Position numbers and translations under genes: made by a program
Notes under the pieces: model-generated
Told to the model about the DNA's origin: nothing
The model's database searches: none
Seen by the model: the letters and a program-made list of their open reading frames with translations, nothing else
DNA from: an uncultured Dialister sp.
GTDB lineage: Bacteria > Bacillota > Negativicutes > Veillonellales > Dialisteraceae
Reading direction: 5' to 3'
Assembly: GCA_900545365.1 (NCBI GenBank)
Contig: UQYL01000021.1
Span: 1 to 24,626, forward strand
DNA length: 24,626 nt
Shown here: positions 16,908 to 24,626 of the stretch, piece after piece
How positions within the stretch are numbered: the stretch's first letter is position 1
How the letters are laid out: the number at the start of each line of letters is the position of its first letter

Positions 16908-19242
16908 TTTCTTTCACCAACGCATGTTCCAATACCTGATCCATGTTTTTCACATAGACAAAATTCAATTTATCCCGCACGGATTCGGGAAGCTCGTCCA
17001 GATCCTTCTTGTTCTGCACCGGCAGGAGCACCTGCGTGATGCCGAACTGGTCGGCGGCGAGCACTTTTTCTTTCACTCCGCCGATGGGGAGCACTTCGCC
17101 GGACAGGGTGATCTCCCCGGTCATGGCGGTATCGCTCCGCACCTTCCGTTTCGTGAAAGCCGACGCCATGGCCGTCGCCATGGTGATGCCCGCCGACGGG
17201 CCGTCCTTCGGGATGGCTCCTTCCGGCAGGTGGATATGGATATCCAGCTTTTCATAGAAATCATCAGCCAGCCCCAGCGACTCCGCGCGGCTCCGCACAT
17301 AGGTGTACGCCGCTTCCGCCGACTCTTTCATGACGTCGCCCAGCTGTCCCGTGAGGATCAGTTTGCCGTGGCCTTTGAGAGCCACCGCTTCCGTATCGAG
17401 CACTTCGCCGCCCGCCGCGGTCCACGCCAGCCCGTTCACCCGGCCCACCGCCGGCGGATGGCTTTCCGCCATGGGCAGGAATTTCACCGGCCCCAGGTAG
17501 TCTTCCAGCGTCTTCGCCGAGAGCGCCGGTACGGTATCGTCTTTCAAGACGATCTTCTTCGCCGATTTCCGGCAGAGCGCCGCGATGGTCCGCTCCAGTT
17601 CGCGCACCCCGGCCTCTCTCGTATAGCTGCGGATGATCCGCCGGAGGAGCGGCGCGGGAAAGCGGATATCTTCACCGGTCAGGCCGTTCCGTTCCCTCTG
17701 CCGCGGCACCAGATAGCGCTTTGCGATCTCCATTTTTTCCTCTTCCGTATAGCCGGAAAGGGAGATCACTTCCATGCGGTCCATGAGCGCCGGCGGGATC
17801 GTGGCGGCGCTGTTCGCCGTGGCGATGAAAAATACGTGGGACAGATCGAAGGGCATGTCCAGATAGTTGTCTGTAAAGGTCTTATTCTGCTCCGGATCGA
17901 GCGCCTCCAGCAGCGCCGAAGCGGGATCGCCGCGGAAATCGGACCCCACTTTGTCGATCTCGTCAAGAAGGATGACCGGATTCATGGACTTCGCCTGCGC
18001 CACTGCCTCAATGAAGCGGCCCGGCATCGCGCCGATGTAGGTGCGCCGGTGCCCGCGGATCTCCGCCTCATCGTGGATGCCGCCGAGGGCGATGCGGGCA
18101 AAGTTTCGGCCCATCGCCCGGGCGATCGACCGGGCCAGGCTCGTCTTGCCCACGCCGGGCGGTCCGATGAAGCAGAGGATGGAGCCTTTCGCGTTCGGCG
18201 CGAGGATCCGCACCGCCAGGTACTCCAGGATACGCTCCTTCACCTTTTTCAGGCCGTAATGATCCTCGTCGAGCATGCGCTGTGCTTTCGGCAGATCCAG
18301 ATTGTCCTTCGTCTCCTCGCCCCAGGGCATGTCGAAGATCCAGTCCAGATAATTCCGGATCACCGCAGATTCCGCCATCATGGGAGGCATCGTCTCCAGA
18401 CGGGAGATCTCCTTCTCCACTTTTTCCCGTATGTCTCCCGGAATGGCGCTCTTCTCCAGCTTCTCCCGGTATTCTTCCGCTTCTTCCTCCGACGTCATAT
18501 GGTCGCCCAGCTGATCATGGATGGTCTTGATCTTCTGGCGGAGATAGTAGTCGTGCTGCTCCTTTTCCATGCGGCGCCGCACTTCTTCATTCAGCTTCGC
18601 TTCCATCGCGCCGATCTCCACTTCCGTATCGACCAGCACTTTCACCCGCTCGAGACGCTTTGTGATGTGGTTCTCTTCCAGCACGAGCTGCCGCTCTTTC
18701 GGCGCCACGAGAAGCTGCGAAGCGATGAAATCCGCCGTCTGTCCCGCGTCTTCCATGGCCTTCAGCTGATTCATGAGTTCGTCGGGCAGATTCTGCTTCG
18801 TCTCCGATAGCCACCGGAAGAATCCTTTCAGGATCACCCGGCGGTACGCTTCCATCTCCACGTGCGCCCCCTGGATCTCTTCCACATCCCGGACAGCCGC
18901 CTGCAGGATGCCGTCTTTCCGCTCCATGGAAACGGCTTCTACGCGGGAGATGCCCTCCGCCAGCACGCGGATGATGCCGCCCGGCAGCTGGAGCATCTGC
19001 TTGATCTTGACTACTGTGCCCGTCTGGTACAGATCCTGCGGCGCCGGCGCTTCCGTCTCCGCGTCTTTCTGCATGAACATCGCCAGGTACCGGTCCGCGT
19101 CCACTGCGCGGCGCACGGCGGCGGCCGACTCCTTCCGGCCGATATCCAGATTGACTGTCATATGGGGATACACCACCACATCCCGCAGCGGGACGACCGG
19201 CAGCGTCAGCATTTCTGTATGTTGATTTTCTAATTCACTCAT
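16900..19242 (-). CDS. lon: ATP-dependent protease Lon (LonA)
   Basis: This 780-residue cytoplasmic AAA+ serine protease degrades misfolded and regulatory proteins. The N-terminal LON substrate domain begins LPVVPLRDVVVYPHMT. Walker A is GPPGVGKTSLARS near residue 360 and Walker B includes VILLDEIDK. The sensor region is followed by the protease domain with catalytic Ser in KDGPSAGITMATA (about residue 680) and Lys in GGVKEKVLAA (about 723). The ATG at 19242 has GGAGG upstream. It has its own promoter downstream of the clpX terminator, so it can be expressed independently of tig-clpP-clpX, and it runs into engB. I see no CIRCE or CtsR-like operator upstream. Confidence 0.97.
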   Translation of the reverse strand: MSELENQHTEMLTLPVVPLRDVVVYPHMTVNLDIGRKESAAAVRRAVDADRYLAMFMQKDAETEAPAPQDLYQTGTVVKIKQMLQLPGGIIRVLAEGISRVEAVSMERKDGILQAAVRDVEEIQGAHVEMEAYRRVILKGFFRWLSETKQNLPDELMNQLKAMEDAGQTADFIASQLLVAPKERQLVLEENHITKRLERVKVLVDTEVEIGAMEAKLNEEVRRRMEKEQHDYYLRQKIKTIHDQLGDHMTSEEEAEEYREKLEKSAIPGDIREKVEKEISRLETMPPMMAESAVIRNYLDWIFDMPWGEETKDNLDLPKAQRMLDEDHYGLKKVKERILEYLAVRILAPNAKGSILCFIGPPGVGKTSLARSIARAMGRNFARIALGGIHDEAEIRGHRRTYIGAMPGRFIEAVAQAKSMNPVILLDEIDKVGSDFRGDPASALLEALDPEQNKTFTDNYLDMPFDLSHVFFIATANSAATIPPALMDRMEVISLSGYTEEEKMEIAKRYLVPRQRERNGLTGEDIRFPAPLLRRIIRSYTREAGVRELERTIAALCRKSAKKIVLKDDTVPALSAKTLEDYLGPVKFLPMAESHPPAVGRVNGLAWTAAGGEVLDTEAVALKGHGKLILTGQLGDVMKESAEAAYTYVRSRAESLGLADDFYEKLDIHIHLPEGAIPKDGPSAGITMATAMASAFTKRKVRSDTAMTGEITLSGEVLPIGGVKEKVLAADQFGITQVLLPVQNKKDLDELPESVRDKLNFVYVKNMDQVLEHALVKENG

Positions 19243-19264
19243 AATGTTCCTCCGTTGTATTTGT

Positions 19265-19293
19265 ATTGTAACACAGCGTGAATTACATATCTA
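19265..19293 (-). promoter_or_regulatory. Promoter of lon-engB
   Basis: The minus strand carries TAGATA (19293-19288), a 17-base spacer and TACAAT (19270-19265). The expected start near 19258 leaves only about 16 bases before the lon ATG, just enough for the GGAGG at 19250-19254. The AT-rich stretch upstream contrasts with the GC-rich genes. Confidence 0.65.
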
Positions 19294-19371
19294 TCTCTAT
19301 CAATTTCCTTCAAATTCTATTAATCTTTATTCGATTCTATCATTCCAATTTAATAGGCAAGGGCCGTTTCG

Positions 19372-19414
19372 AAAAAATGAAGAAAAAGACTGTAATGGAA
19401 TGGATCCACTACAG
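19372..19414 (-). terminator. Terminator after clpX
   Basis: A 10-bp stem CTGTAGTGGA/TCCATTACAG (one G-T pair) is followed on the minus strand by TCTTTTTC and further T-rich sequence, 13 bases past the clpX stop. Confidence 0.85.
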
Positions 19415-19426
19415 CCTTTTCTGAGC

Positions 19427-20692
19427 TTACTGCGCGGAGCTGTCTCCCGAAGAGGCTGCTTCTTCGCATTCGAGGAGCGGCTCTTTTCCGCTGAGCACGA
19501 CATCCTCGGTAATTCTGCATGTCTTCACATTTTTCATGCCCGGCACTTCATACATGACCCGCTGCATGATCTTTTCAATGATCGCGCGGAGCCCGCGGGC
19601 GCCGGTATTTCTCTCGATGGCCTTCTTCGCGATGGCCCGGATCGCCGCTTCATCAAATTCCAGATCCACGTGATCCATGGAAAGCAGCTTCTTGTACTGC
19701 TTCACGAGGGCGTTCTTCGGCTCCGTCAGGATGCGGACGAGAGCGTCTTCATCGAGCGGATGCAGGCTCACCACCACGGGGAGACGTCCGATGAATTCCG
19801 GGATGAGCCCGAATTTCAGGAGGTCTTCCGGCTGCACCTGCTGAAGGATCTCGCCCATGCGGCGTTCCTCTTTCCGATGGATATCCGCGCCGAATCCGAT
19901 GGTGCTCTTCGTCATGCGCCGCGCGATCACCCGGTCGATGCCGTCGAAAGCGCCGCCGCAGATAAAGAGGATATTGGACGTATCGATCTGGATCATTTCC
20001 TGATTCGGGTGCTTGCGCCCGCCCTGGGGCGGAACGCTCGCCACAGTGCCCTCAAGGATCTTGAGGAGCGCCTGCTGCACGCCTTCGCCGGATACGTCTC
20101 TCGTGATGGAGGGATTGTCCGATTTGCGGGCGATCTTATCGATCTCATCGATATAGATGATGCCCCGCTCCGCTTTCTCAATATCGTAATCCGCCGCTTG
20201 GATGAGCCGGAGGAGGATATTCTCCACATCCTCGCCCACATAGCCCGCTTCCGTAAGGCTCGTCGCGTCGGAAATGGCGAAGGGCACATCGAGAAAGCGC
20301 GCCAGCGTCTGCGCGAGGAGGGTCTTGCCGCTCCCCGTCGGCCCGAGCATGACGATATTCGATTTCTGGAGCTCCACATCGTCGCCGGAATTTTCCGACT
20401 GGATGCGTTTGTAATGATTGTATACCGCCACGGCAAGGGCGATCTTCGCGTCGTCCTGGCCGATGACGTACTGATCGAGATGCGCTTTGATCTCAGATGG
20501 GACGGGCAGTTCAAATTTCACTGCCTGCCGACGGGGATCATTCTTCATCTCTTCTTTCAGGATGTTCTGGCAGACTTCAATGCACTCATTGCAGATATAG
20601 ACGCCCGGGCCGGCGATGAGTTTCTCCACTTCGTCGCCGGAGCGGCCGCAGAAGCTGCACACCGGAGGCATGCCGCGGTTATTATTTTCCAC
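19427..20692 (-). CDS. clpX: ATP-dependent Clp protease ATPase subunit ClpX
   Basis: This 421-residue AAA+ unfoldase feeds substrates to ClpP. The N-terminal zinc-binding domain has Cys12, Cys15, Cys34 and Cys37 (CSFC and CNEC). Walker A is GPTGSGKT at 117-124, Walker B is GIIYIDEIDKI, and the ClpP-docking loop IGF is in STIGFGADI. Family motifs AGYVGEDVENILLRL and NTGARGLRAI are present. Translation starts at GTG (20692-20690), with AGGAGG four bases upstream. The gene follows clpP by 9 bases and is the last of the tig-clpP-clpX transcript. Confidence 0.97.
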   Translation of the reverse strand: MENNNRGMPPVCSFCGRSGDEVEKLIAGPGVYICNECIEVCQNILKEEMKNDPRRQAVKFELPVPSEIKAHLDQYVIGQDDAKIALAVAVYNHYKRIQSENSGDDVELQKSNIVMLGPTGSGKTLLAQTLARFLDVPFAISDATSLTEAGYVGEDVENILLRLIQAADYDIEKAERGIIYIDEIDKIARKSDNPSITRDVSGEGVQQALLKILEGTVASVPPQGGRKHPNQEMIQIDTSNILFICGGAFDGIDRVIARRMTKSTIGFGADIHRKEERRMGEILQQVQPEDLLKFGLIPEFIGRLPVVVSLHPLDEDALVRILTEPKNALVKQYKKLLSMDHVDLEFDEAAIRAIAKKAIERNTGARGLRAIIEKIMQRVMYEVPGMKNVKTCRITEDVVLSGKEPLLECEEAASSGDSSAQ

Positions 20693-20701
20693 TGCTCCTC
20701 C

Positions 20702-21298
20702 TTATGCTTTCGCCAATTCATTGCGGGTCAGGATCTTGTCGATGAGCCCGTAGTCGAGCGCCTGCTGCGCTGTCATGAAGTTATCTCTCTCCGTATCCTG
20801 CCGGATCTTTTCGACCGGCTGGCCGCTGTGCGCGGAGAGGATGCCGTTCAGTTCTTCCCGGAGACGGAGGATCTCTCTCGCGTGGATCTCGATCTCCGTC
20901 GCCTGGCCCTGCACGCCTCCGAGAGGCTGATGGATCATCACATTGGCATGGGGCAGAGCGTAGCGCTTGCCCGCCGCGCCGCTCGTGAGGAGCACCGCCG
21001 CCATGCTCGCGCAGGAACCGATACAGATGGTGGATACATCCGGCCGGATATACTGCATCGTATCGTAGATCGCCATACCGGCGGTCACGACGCCGCCGGG
21101 GCTGTTGATATACAAATGAATGTCCTTATCCGGATTCTCCGCTTCCAGGAAAAGGAGCTGCGCGATGATCACATTTGCGGAGTGATCGTCGATCGGCCCG
21201 TCCAGGAAGATGATCCGGTCTTTCAGAAGACGGGAGTAAATGTCGTAGGAGCGTTCTCCGCGGGCCGTCTGTTCAACAACAATCGGTACATAAGCCAT
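20702..21298 (-). CDS. clpP: ATP-dependent Clp protease proteolytic subunit ClpP
   Basis: This 198-residue serine peptidase forms the tetradecameric Clp chamber. The catalytic triad is Ser98 (GSCASMAA), His123 (MIHQPLGG) and Asp172 (DTERDNF), in the usual positions and spacing. The N-terminus MAYVPIVVEQTARGERSYDI, with SRLLKDRIIFL after it, is typical, as is INSPGG for the oxyanion region. AAGGGG lies upstream of the ATG. It lies 25 bases after tig and 9 before clpX, consistent with one transcript. Confidence 0.97.
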   Translation of the reverse strand: MAYVPIVVEQTARGERSYDIYSRLLKDRIIFLDGPIDDHSANVIIAQLLFLEAENPDKDIHLYINSPGGVVTAGMAIYDTMQYIRPDVSTICIGSCASMAAVLLTSGAAGKRYALPHANVMIHQPLGGVQGQATEIEIHAREILRLREELNGILSAHSGQPVEKIRQDTERDNFMTAQQALDYGLIDKILTRNELAKA

Positions 21299-21323
21299 GA
21301 GATCAACCCCTTTCGCCTGAGGC

Positions 21324-22763
21324 TTATTCCTTATCGGCTTCTGCCGCTTCCGTCTCTTCCTTTTCGGCTTTCTTCGCCGCGGTCTTCTTCGCCGGAGCTT
21401 TTCTCGTTCTCTTCGGCTTTTCCGCCGGCGCTTCTTCCGCAGCCGGTGCTTCTTCAGCCTTGTCAGCCGCTTCTTCTTCTCTCTTTGCCGCGCCGTAAAT
21501 GAAAGCCGCCGCTTTCTTGCGGGTAACGGATGCGATCAGCATGCCTACACGGTTTTCTTCTTTGATGATCTTGACGACGTCCTTCGGGTCAGCGCCGAAC
21601 TGCTGCGCCATGCTGTATACTTCCATGGACAGGTCCTGGTCGGTGACTTTCAGATCTTCCTTCTCTGCGATAGCGGAGAGGACGAGGCTCTGACGGACGG
21701 TCTCCTTCGCGGTCGCTTCATAATCTTTGCGAAGATCCGCTTCGGTCTTATTGATGGTCTTCAGGTAATCTTCAAAAGTGGATTTATTCGCTTCGATATT
21801 CAGTTTCATTTCCTGAATCATTTCATCGATACGCTGTTCCACCATTTCCTGCGGGATATCGACTTCCGCGTTTGCCACGGCCTGATCGACCAGCGCGTTG
21901 TGGTACGCTTCTTCCGCGTCCTGGAACGCGCGGAGCTGCATCTGCTGCTTCAGGCTCGCTTTCAGTTCATCCAGCGTGTCGTACTTGCTCACGGATTTCG
22001 CGAATTCGTCGTTCAGTTCGGGAATGACCTTACGCTTCACGTCATTGATATGCACGGAGAATTCCGCTTCCTTGCCTGCCAGGTCTTTCACGAAGTAGTC
22101 CGCCGGGAAGGTGACCTTCACGAGGACGTCTTCGCCCGCCTTGTGGCCGACGAGCTGGTCTTCAAATCCCGGGATAAAGCTCTGGGAGCCGATCTCCAGC
22201 GGGTAGGTCTTGCCTTCGCCGCCCGCGAAAGGCTGACCGTCGATCTTGCCCTGGAAGTCGATGATCGCGTAGTCGCCCTTTTCGAGTTCCGCGCCTTCCT
22301 TCACTTCGAGGCGCGCGCCCTGTTCAGCGGCTCTCTTGAGCTGCGCTTCCACGGCTTCATCGGGGATCTCCGGATGCGCGTGATGCGCGGTGAGGCCCTT
22401 GTATTCGCCGAGCTTGACTTCCGGCTGCTTCACGAATTCAGCAGTGAAAACGGCGCCTTCCGTTTCGGAGAAAGAAACGGTATTGACTTCCGGAGTGGTG
22501 ACCGGCACGAGCTTCTGTTCTCTCAGCGCTTCATTCATCGCCTGATTGGCGACGATGTCTTCCGCTTCGCTCGCCACGCCTTCCTTGCCGATGTACATTT
22601 CCAGCACCTTGCGCGGAGCCTTGCCCTTACGGAAGCCTTTCAGACGGATCTGATCCGCAATGCGGGCCACCGCCTGCTTGAATCCCTTCTGTACATCTTC
22701 CGCGGTGACTTCGATGGTCAATTTCACCTTGTGCTGATCCAGTGCTTCTGCCTTTACGTTCAT
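21324..22763 (-). CDS. tig: Trigger factor with a long charged C-terminal tail
   Basis: This 479-residue ribosome-associated chaperone and prolyl isomerase acts on nascent chains. The ribosome-binding signature GFRKGKAP is at residues 43-50. The FKBP-type domain (about 150-245) has DYAIIDFQGKIDGQPFAGGE, YPLEIGSQSFIPGFEDQLVG and KVTFPADY. The helical C-terminal chaperone domain follows. From about residue 425 the protein ends in a low-complexity Glu/Ala/Lys tail that includes KRTRKAPAKKTAAKKAEKEE. This makes it longer than typical trigger factors (about 430 residues), and the tail resembles histone H1-like Lys/Ala repeats. AAGGAGG lies 11 bases upstream of the ATG. It is the first gene of tig-clpP-clpX. 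Confidence 0.96.
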   Translation of the reverse strand: MNVKAEALDQHKVKLTIEVTAEDVQKGFKQAVARIADQIRLKGFRKGKAPRKVLEMYIGKEGVASEAEDIVANQAMNEALREQKLVPVTTPEVNTVSFSETEGAVFTAEFVKQPEVKLGEYKGLTAHHAHPEIPDEAVEAQLKRAAEQGARLEVKEGAELEKGDYAIIDFQGKIDGQPFAGGEGKTYPLEIGSQSFIPGFEDQLVGHKAGEDVLVKVTFPADYFVKDLAGKEAEFSVHINDVKRKVIPELNDEFAKSVSKYDTLDELKASLKQQMQLRAFQDAEEAYHNALVDQAVANAEVDIPQEMVEQRIDEMIQEMKLNIEANKSTFEDYLKTINKTEADLRKDYEATAKETVRQSLVLSAIAEKEDLKVTDQDLSMEVYSMAQQFGADPKDVVKIIKEENRVGMLIASVTRKKAAAFIYGAAKREEEAADKAEEAPAAEEAPAEKPKRTRKAPAKKTAAKKAEKEETEAAEADKE

Positions 22764-22847
22764 AAAATACTATTCCTCCTTAAGTCAGCTGCGCCGACAA
22801 ATTTCATGGCATGGATCCTTTTCGTCAGGATACAAACTGCAAGATAA

Positions 22848-22876
22848 ATTTTATCATAAAAGGCTGAAAAGTACAA
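22848..22876 (-). promoter_or_regulatory. Promoter of tig-clpP-clpX
   Basis: The minus strand has TTGTAC (22876-22871), a 17-base spacer and TAAAAT (22853-22848). A TG one base before the -10 makes it extended. The leader to the tig ATG is about 80 bases. Confidence 0.75.
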
Positions 22877-22910
22877 ATTTCCCCGTGCTTTCCCGGCCTT
22901 TTCCCTCATG

Positions 22911-22936
22911 AAAAAAAGACGCCCCGAAGAGCGTCT
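22911..22936 (-). terminator. Terminator after the MFS transporter gene
   Basis: The stem AGACGC/GCGTCT with an 8-base loop is followed by T6-7 on the minus strand, 11 bases past the stop at 22948. Confidence 0.9.
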
Positions 22937-22947
22937 CTTTTGATCTG

Positions 22948-23805
22948 TCATTCGATCTCCTGGCCCTTTGTGTCCTTGACGAAGAGGAGCACATTGAGCG
23001 CCGCCGCCAGGTATACGCCGGAGAGGAGCAGGAACGCCGTGCCGAAGCCTTCGTTCTGCGCGATCGTGCCGATGATGACCGGAGCGAAACCGCCTACCGC
23101 GCGGCCCGTATTGAAGATGAAATTCTGCGCCGTGGAGCGCGCGTCTGTGGTGTAATTCTCGGAAAGGAGCGTGCCGTAGCCGGCCATCATGCCGTTGCAG
23201 AAGAAGCCGAGGAACGCGCCGCCGAAGAGGAGCGCCATGGGCGTGCCCAGATTGACATACACATAGACCATCGCCGCGGAGCACACGTAGAAGAGCAGGT
23301 ACGGCTTCTTGCGGCCCAGTCGGTCGGAGAGCCAGCCGAATACGTAGATGCCGGCGATCATGCCGATGACGGTGACGATCATCCAGCCCGCCATGGAATT
23401 GGTGGTGAGGCCGTGTTCCTTCAGAAGGATCATCGGGAGCCACACCATGATGCCGTAATAGCCGAAGTTCTGCACGCTCGTCATGATGGTGAGCGCCACC
23501 GTGGTGATGATGCGGGACGGGCTGTTGAAGAGAAGGATCAGCGGGAATTTATGAGTCGCTTCCAGGGTCTCCATTTCCTTTTCCGTGAGCGTCTCGCCCC
23601 TGTCAAAGCGTTCTTTCAGCTCTTTCTTGAGAGCCTTGCGCTTCAGCCACATCGGAGGTTCCTGGATGCCCTTTCTGGACCATGCCGCGAGCAGCGCCGG
23701 AGCCACGCCCACAAGGAAGAGGCCGCGCCAGCCGTAAGAAGGCATGATCGCCGCCGCCAGCACCGCAACCAACAGCGAGGAGGCCTCTTTCGTCTTGATG
23801 TTCAT
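22948..23805 (-). CDS. MFS transporter, C-terminal portion only (N-terminus lost)
   Basis: The frame encodes 285 residues. From about residue 10 it reads as the second part of a 12-helix major facilitator: the end of an N-terminal helix (LAAAIMPSYGWRGLFLVGV), the central loop (EPPMWLKRK...), then six helices with GWLSDRLGRKKPY and NFIFNTGRAVGGFAP. The closest remembered type is the aromatic acid/sialic acid-like symporter group; the substrate is unknown. About 140-150 N-terminal residues, including the first four helices, are missing. The apparent start MNIKTKEAS at 23805 has no ribosome binding site and does not look like transporter sequence; it probably belongs to a different gene. The break coincides with the change to Bacteroidetes-like DNA, so the truncation is likely an assembly join rather than a real short protein. 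Confidence 0.8.
   Translation of the reverse strand: MNIKTKEASSLLVAVLAAAIMPSYGWRGLFLVGVAPALLAAWSRKGIQEPPMWLKRKALKKELKERFDRGETLTEKEMETLEATHKFPLILLFNSPSRIITTVALTIMTSVQNFGYYGIMVWLPMILLKEHGLTTNSMAGWMIVTVIGMIAGIYVFGWLSDRLGRKKPYLLFYVCSAAMVYVYVNLGTPMALLFGGAFLGFFCNGMMAGYGTLLSENYTTDARSTAQNFIFNTGRAVGGFAPVIIGTIAQNEGFGTAFLLLSGVYLAAALNVLLFVKDTKGQEIE
23765..23805. other. Probable chimeric join between two genomes
   Basis: Left of this point the MFS reading frame is family-like. Right of it the sequence turns into the start of an unrelated ORF (MNIKTKEAS), a gap without Shine-Dalgarno sequence, and a Bacteroidetes-style riboflavin synthase gene. No insertion sequence, tRNA or repeat borders the change. The exact base cannot be fixed by eye; the GTGCTGGCGGCGGCG stretch nearby could have served as shared sequence. 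Confidence 0.65.
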
Positions 23806-23866
23806 CGTAACAAAAATTAAAGGTGAGACAAATCCGCACTCCGCCCCGTCGAAGGACGACCGTGCG

Positions 23867-24466
23867 TCAACGCTTCATGTAATTGCGCATCAGGCGGGCG
23901 ATGTACTTGCCCACGATGTCGAATTCGAGATTCACCACCGAACCGACCCCGATGCGGCAGAAATTGGTATGCTCATAGGTATAAGGAATGATCGCCACAC
24001 GGAAACCGTCGTCGCGCGAATCGCACACCGTGAGACTCACTCCGTTGACGGCCACCGAACCCTTCTCGACCGTACAGAGTCCGGCTCCCTGCGGCTCGTA
24101 CTCGAAGGTGAAGTACCAGCTTCCGTCGGCATCCTCCTTCGCCGTGCAGACCGCCGTCTGGTCGACGTGCCCCTGCACGATGTGCCCGTTGAGCAGGGCA
24201 TCGGGTTTCATCGACCGTTCGAGGTTGACCAGATCGCCTTCGCGCAGCAGCCCGAGGTTGCTCCTGTCGAGCGTCTCCTTCATGGCCGTCACCGTGTAGG
24301 TATCCTCCGTAAGGTCTACGACGGTCAGGCACACGCCGTTGTGGGCGATGCTCTGGTCGATCTTCAATTCGCGGCAGAAATCGGCGCGCAGGGTGAAATG
24401 CTTGTTCTGTCGTTCGCTGCGGACGGCCACCACGGTCGCCGTCTGCTCTATGATTCCGGAAAACAT
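23867..24466 (-). CDS. ribE: Riboflavin synthase alpha chain, Bacteroidetes-like
   Basis: This 199-residue enzyme converts two 6,7-dimethyl-8-ribityllumazine molecules into riboflavin and a pyrimidinedione. Both lumazine-binding repeats are visible: the first starts MFSGIIEQTATV and contains HNGVCLTV and GDLVNLERSM; the second starts GHIVQGHVDQ and contains VAVNGVSLTV, HTNF and VNLEFDIVGKYIARL. The length is normal. The ATG at 24466 is chosen because the family begins MF(S/T)GI(I/V)E; the open frame extends upstream without a start-like context. There is no Shine-Dalgarno sequence, unlike nearly all other genes here, and a Bacteroidetes-type promoter lies just upstream. It has no rib neighbours. 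The gene probably derives from a Bacteroidales genome (inference). Confidence 0.94.
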   Translation of the reverse strand: MFSGIIEQTATVVAVRSERQNKHFTLRADFCRELKIDQSIAHNGVCLTVVDLTEDTYTVTAMKETLDRSNLGLLREGDLVNLERSMKPDALLNGHIVQGHVDQTAVCTAKEDADGSWYFTFEYEPQGAGLCTVEKGSVAVNGVSLTVCDSRDDGFRVAIIPYTYEHTNFCRIGVGSVVNLEFDIVGKYIARLMRNYMKR

Positions 24467-24496
24467 ACGATCAATACTTAAATTTAAATGGATTGT

Positions 24497-24528
24497 TAAA
24501 GTTAAGCATAATTTTTCAAACACCCAAA
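24497..24528 (-). promoter_or_regulatory. Bacteroidetes-type promoter of ribE
   Basis: The minus strand has TTTG (24528-24525), a 20-base spacer and TAACTTTA (24504-24497). This fits the -33/-7 consensus TTTG-N17-23-TAnnTTTG of Bacteroidetes with one mismatch at the last base. The leader is about 25-30 bases and A/T-rich, as is common in that phylum. Confidence 0.6.
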
Positions 24529-24626
24529 CCCGAAGGGAGGGAACAACTCCCCCAGCGGGACGAATCGTTTCGGATTCACACCGCCCGGAATCGCAGGACG
24601 AACCGACAACTGCCTAACAATTCAAG
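24529..24626. other. Right-end stretch without a recognisable gene
   Basis: This stretch holds short inverted repeats, GAATC/GATTC around 24571-24586 and a CC-TTCG-GG type hairpin near 24529-24540 on the minus strand. I could not fit a tRNA, a known RNA or a conserved protein. It may be the 3' region of a gene cut off by the edge. Confidence 0.4.

Noticed and set aside
16894..18810. 638-codon plus-strand open frame opposite lon
   Set aside because: It is antisense to a clear lon gene with all catalytic motifs; the frame is open only because of GC-rich codon bias and reads as Arg/His/Pro-rich sequence.
19243..19426. CIRCE or CtsR operator upstream of lon
   Set aside because: Expected for a heat-shock gene, but no matching inverted or direct repeat was found in the gap.
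19244..21502. 752-codon plus-strand open frame opposite clpX and clpP
   Set aside because: It spans two well-supported genes and their junction on the other strand; it has no ribosome site and no recognisable domain.
24339..24617. 92-codon plus-strand open frame at the right end
   Set aside because: It lies mostly antisense to ribE and has no ribosome site; its end in the terminal stretch looks fortuitous.
24529..24626. Possible tRNA or small RNA at the right edge
   Set aside because: Short stems and a GGTTCG stretch drew attention, but no acceptor stem, anticodon arm or CCA end can be fitted.

Overview
The window reads as a piece of a Gram-negative-walled Firmicute of the class Negativicutes, most like Dialister or a related Veillonellaceae genus. 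This rests on four things: a complete succinate-to-propionate gene set of the biotin-dependent methylmalonyl-CoA decarboxylase type, the Firmicute gene order tig-clpP-clpX-lon-engB, strong AGGAGG ribosome binding sites, and a small exported SLH-like protein resembling the N-terminus of Negativicutes OmpM porins. Nearly every gene is on the minus strand; metQ is the only plus-strand gene.

Layout from left to right. (1) 1-4966: two large minus-strand proteins. One is cut by the left edge and carries TPR-like, SUFU and DUF2185 (Imm33-like) domains. The other is an 829-residue TPR protein of unknown function. (2) 5201-13185: the propionate operon, read right to left from a near-consensus promoter at 13157-13185. 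Its order is scpC, mcmA (large), mcmA (B12 subunit), meaB, mce, mmdA, mmdD, mmdC, ending in a strong terminator. Together these convert succinate to succinyl-CoA, R- then S-methylmalonyl-CoA, and propionyl-CoA plus CO2. The membrane beta subunit mmdB, which pumps Na+, is not in the window. The operon leader carries a perfect 26-bp tandem duplication, and several intercistronic gaps hold hairpins. (3) 13413-14654: an O-antigen ligase/Wzy-type membrane protein. (4) 14872-15705: an orphan MetQ lipoprotein on the plus strand. (5) 15766-22763: the proteostasis cluster tig, clpP, clpX, lon and engB, with the SLH-like gene overlapping the end of engB. (6) 22948-about 23780: the C-terminal two thirds of an MFS transporter.

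The right end, from roughly 23780 to 24626, looks foreign to the rest. It holds a riboflavin synthase gene with no Shine-Dalgarno sequence and a Bacteroidetes-type promoter (TTTG-N20-TAACTTTA). The MFS gene loses its N-terminus exactly where this segment begins. I infer a chimeric assembly join, or less likely a recent insertion, at about 23765-23805.

I saw no tRNA, rRNA, CRISPR array, insertion sequence or phage gene. The observations I rate most worth checking are the right-end join, the possible multi-domain immunity protein at the left edge, the duplicated hairpin leader of the propionate operon, and the missing mmdB.
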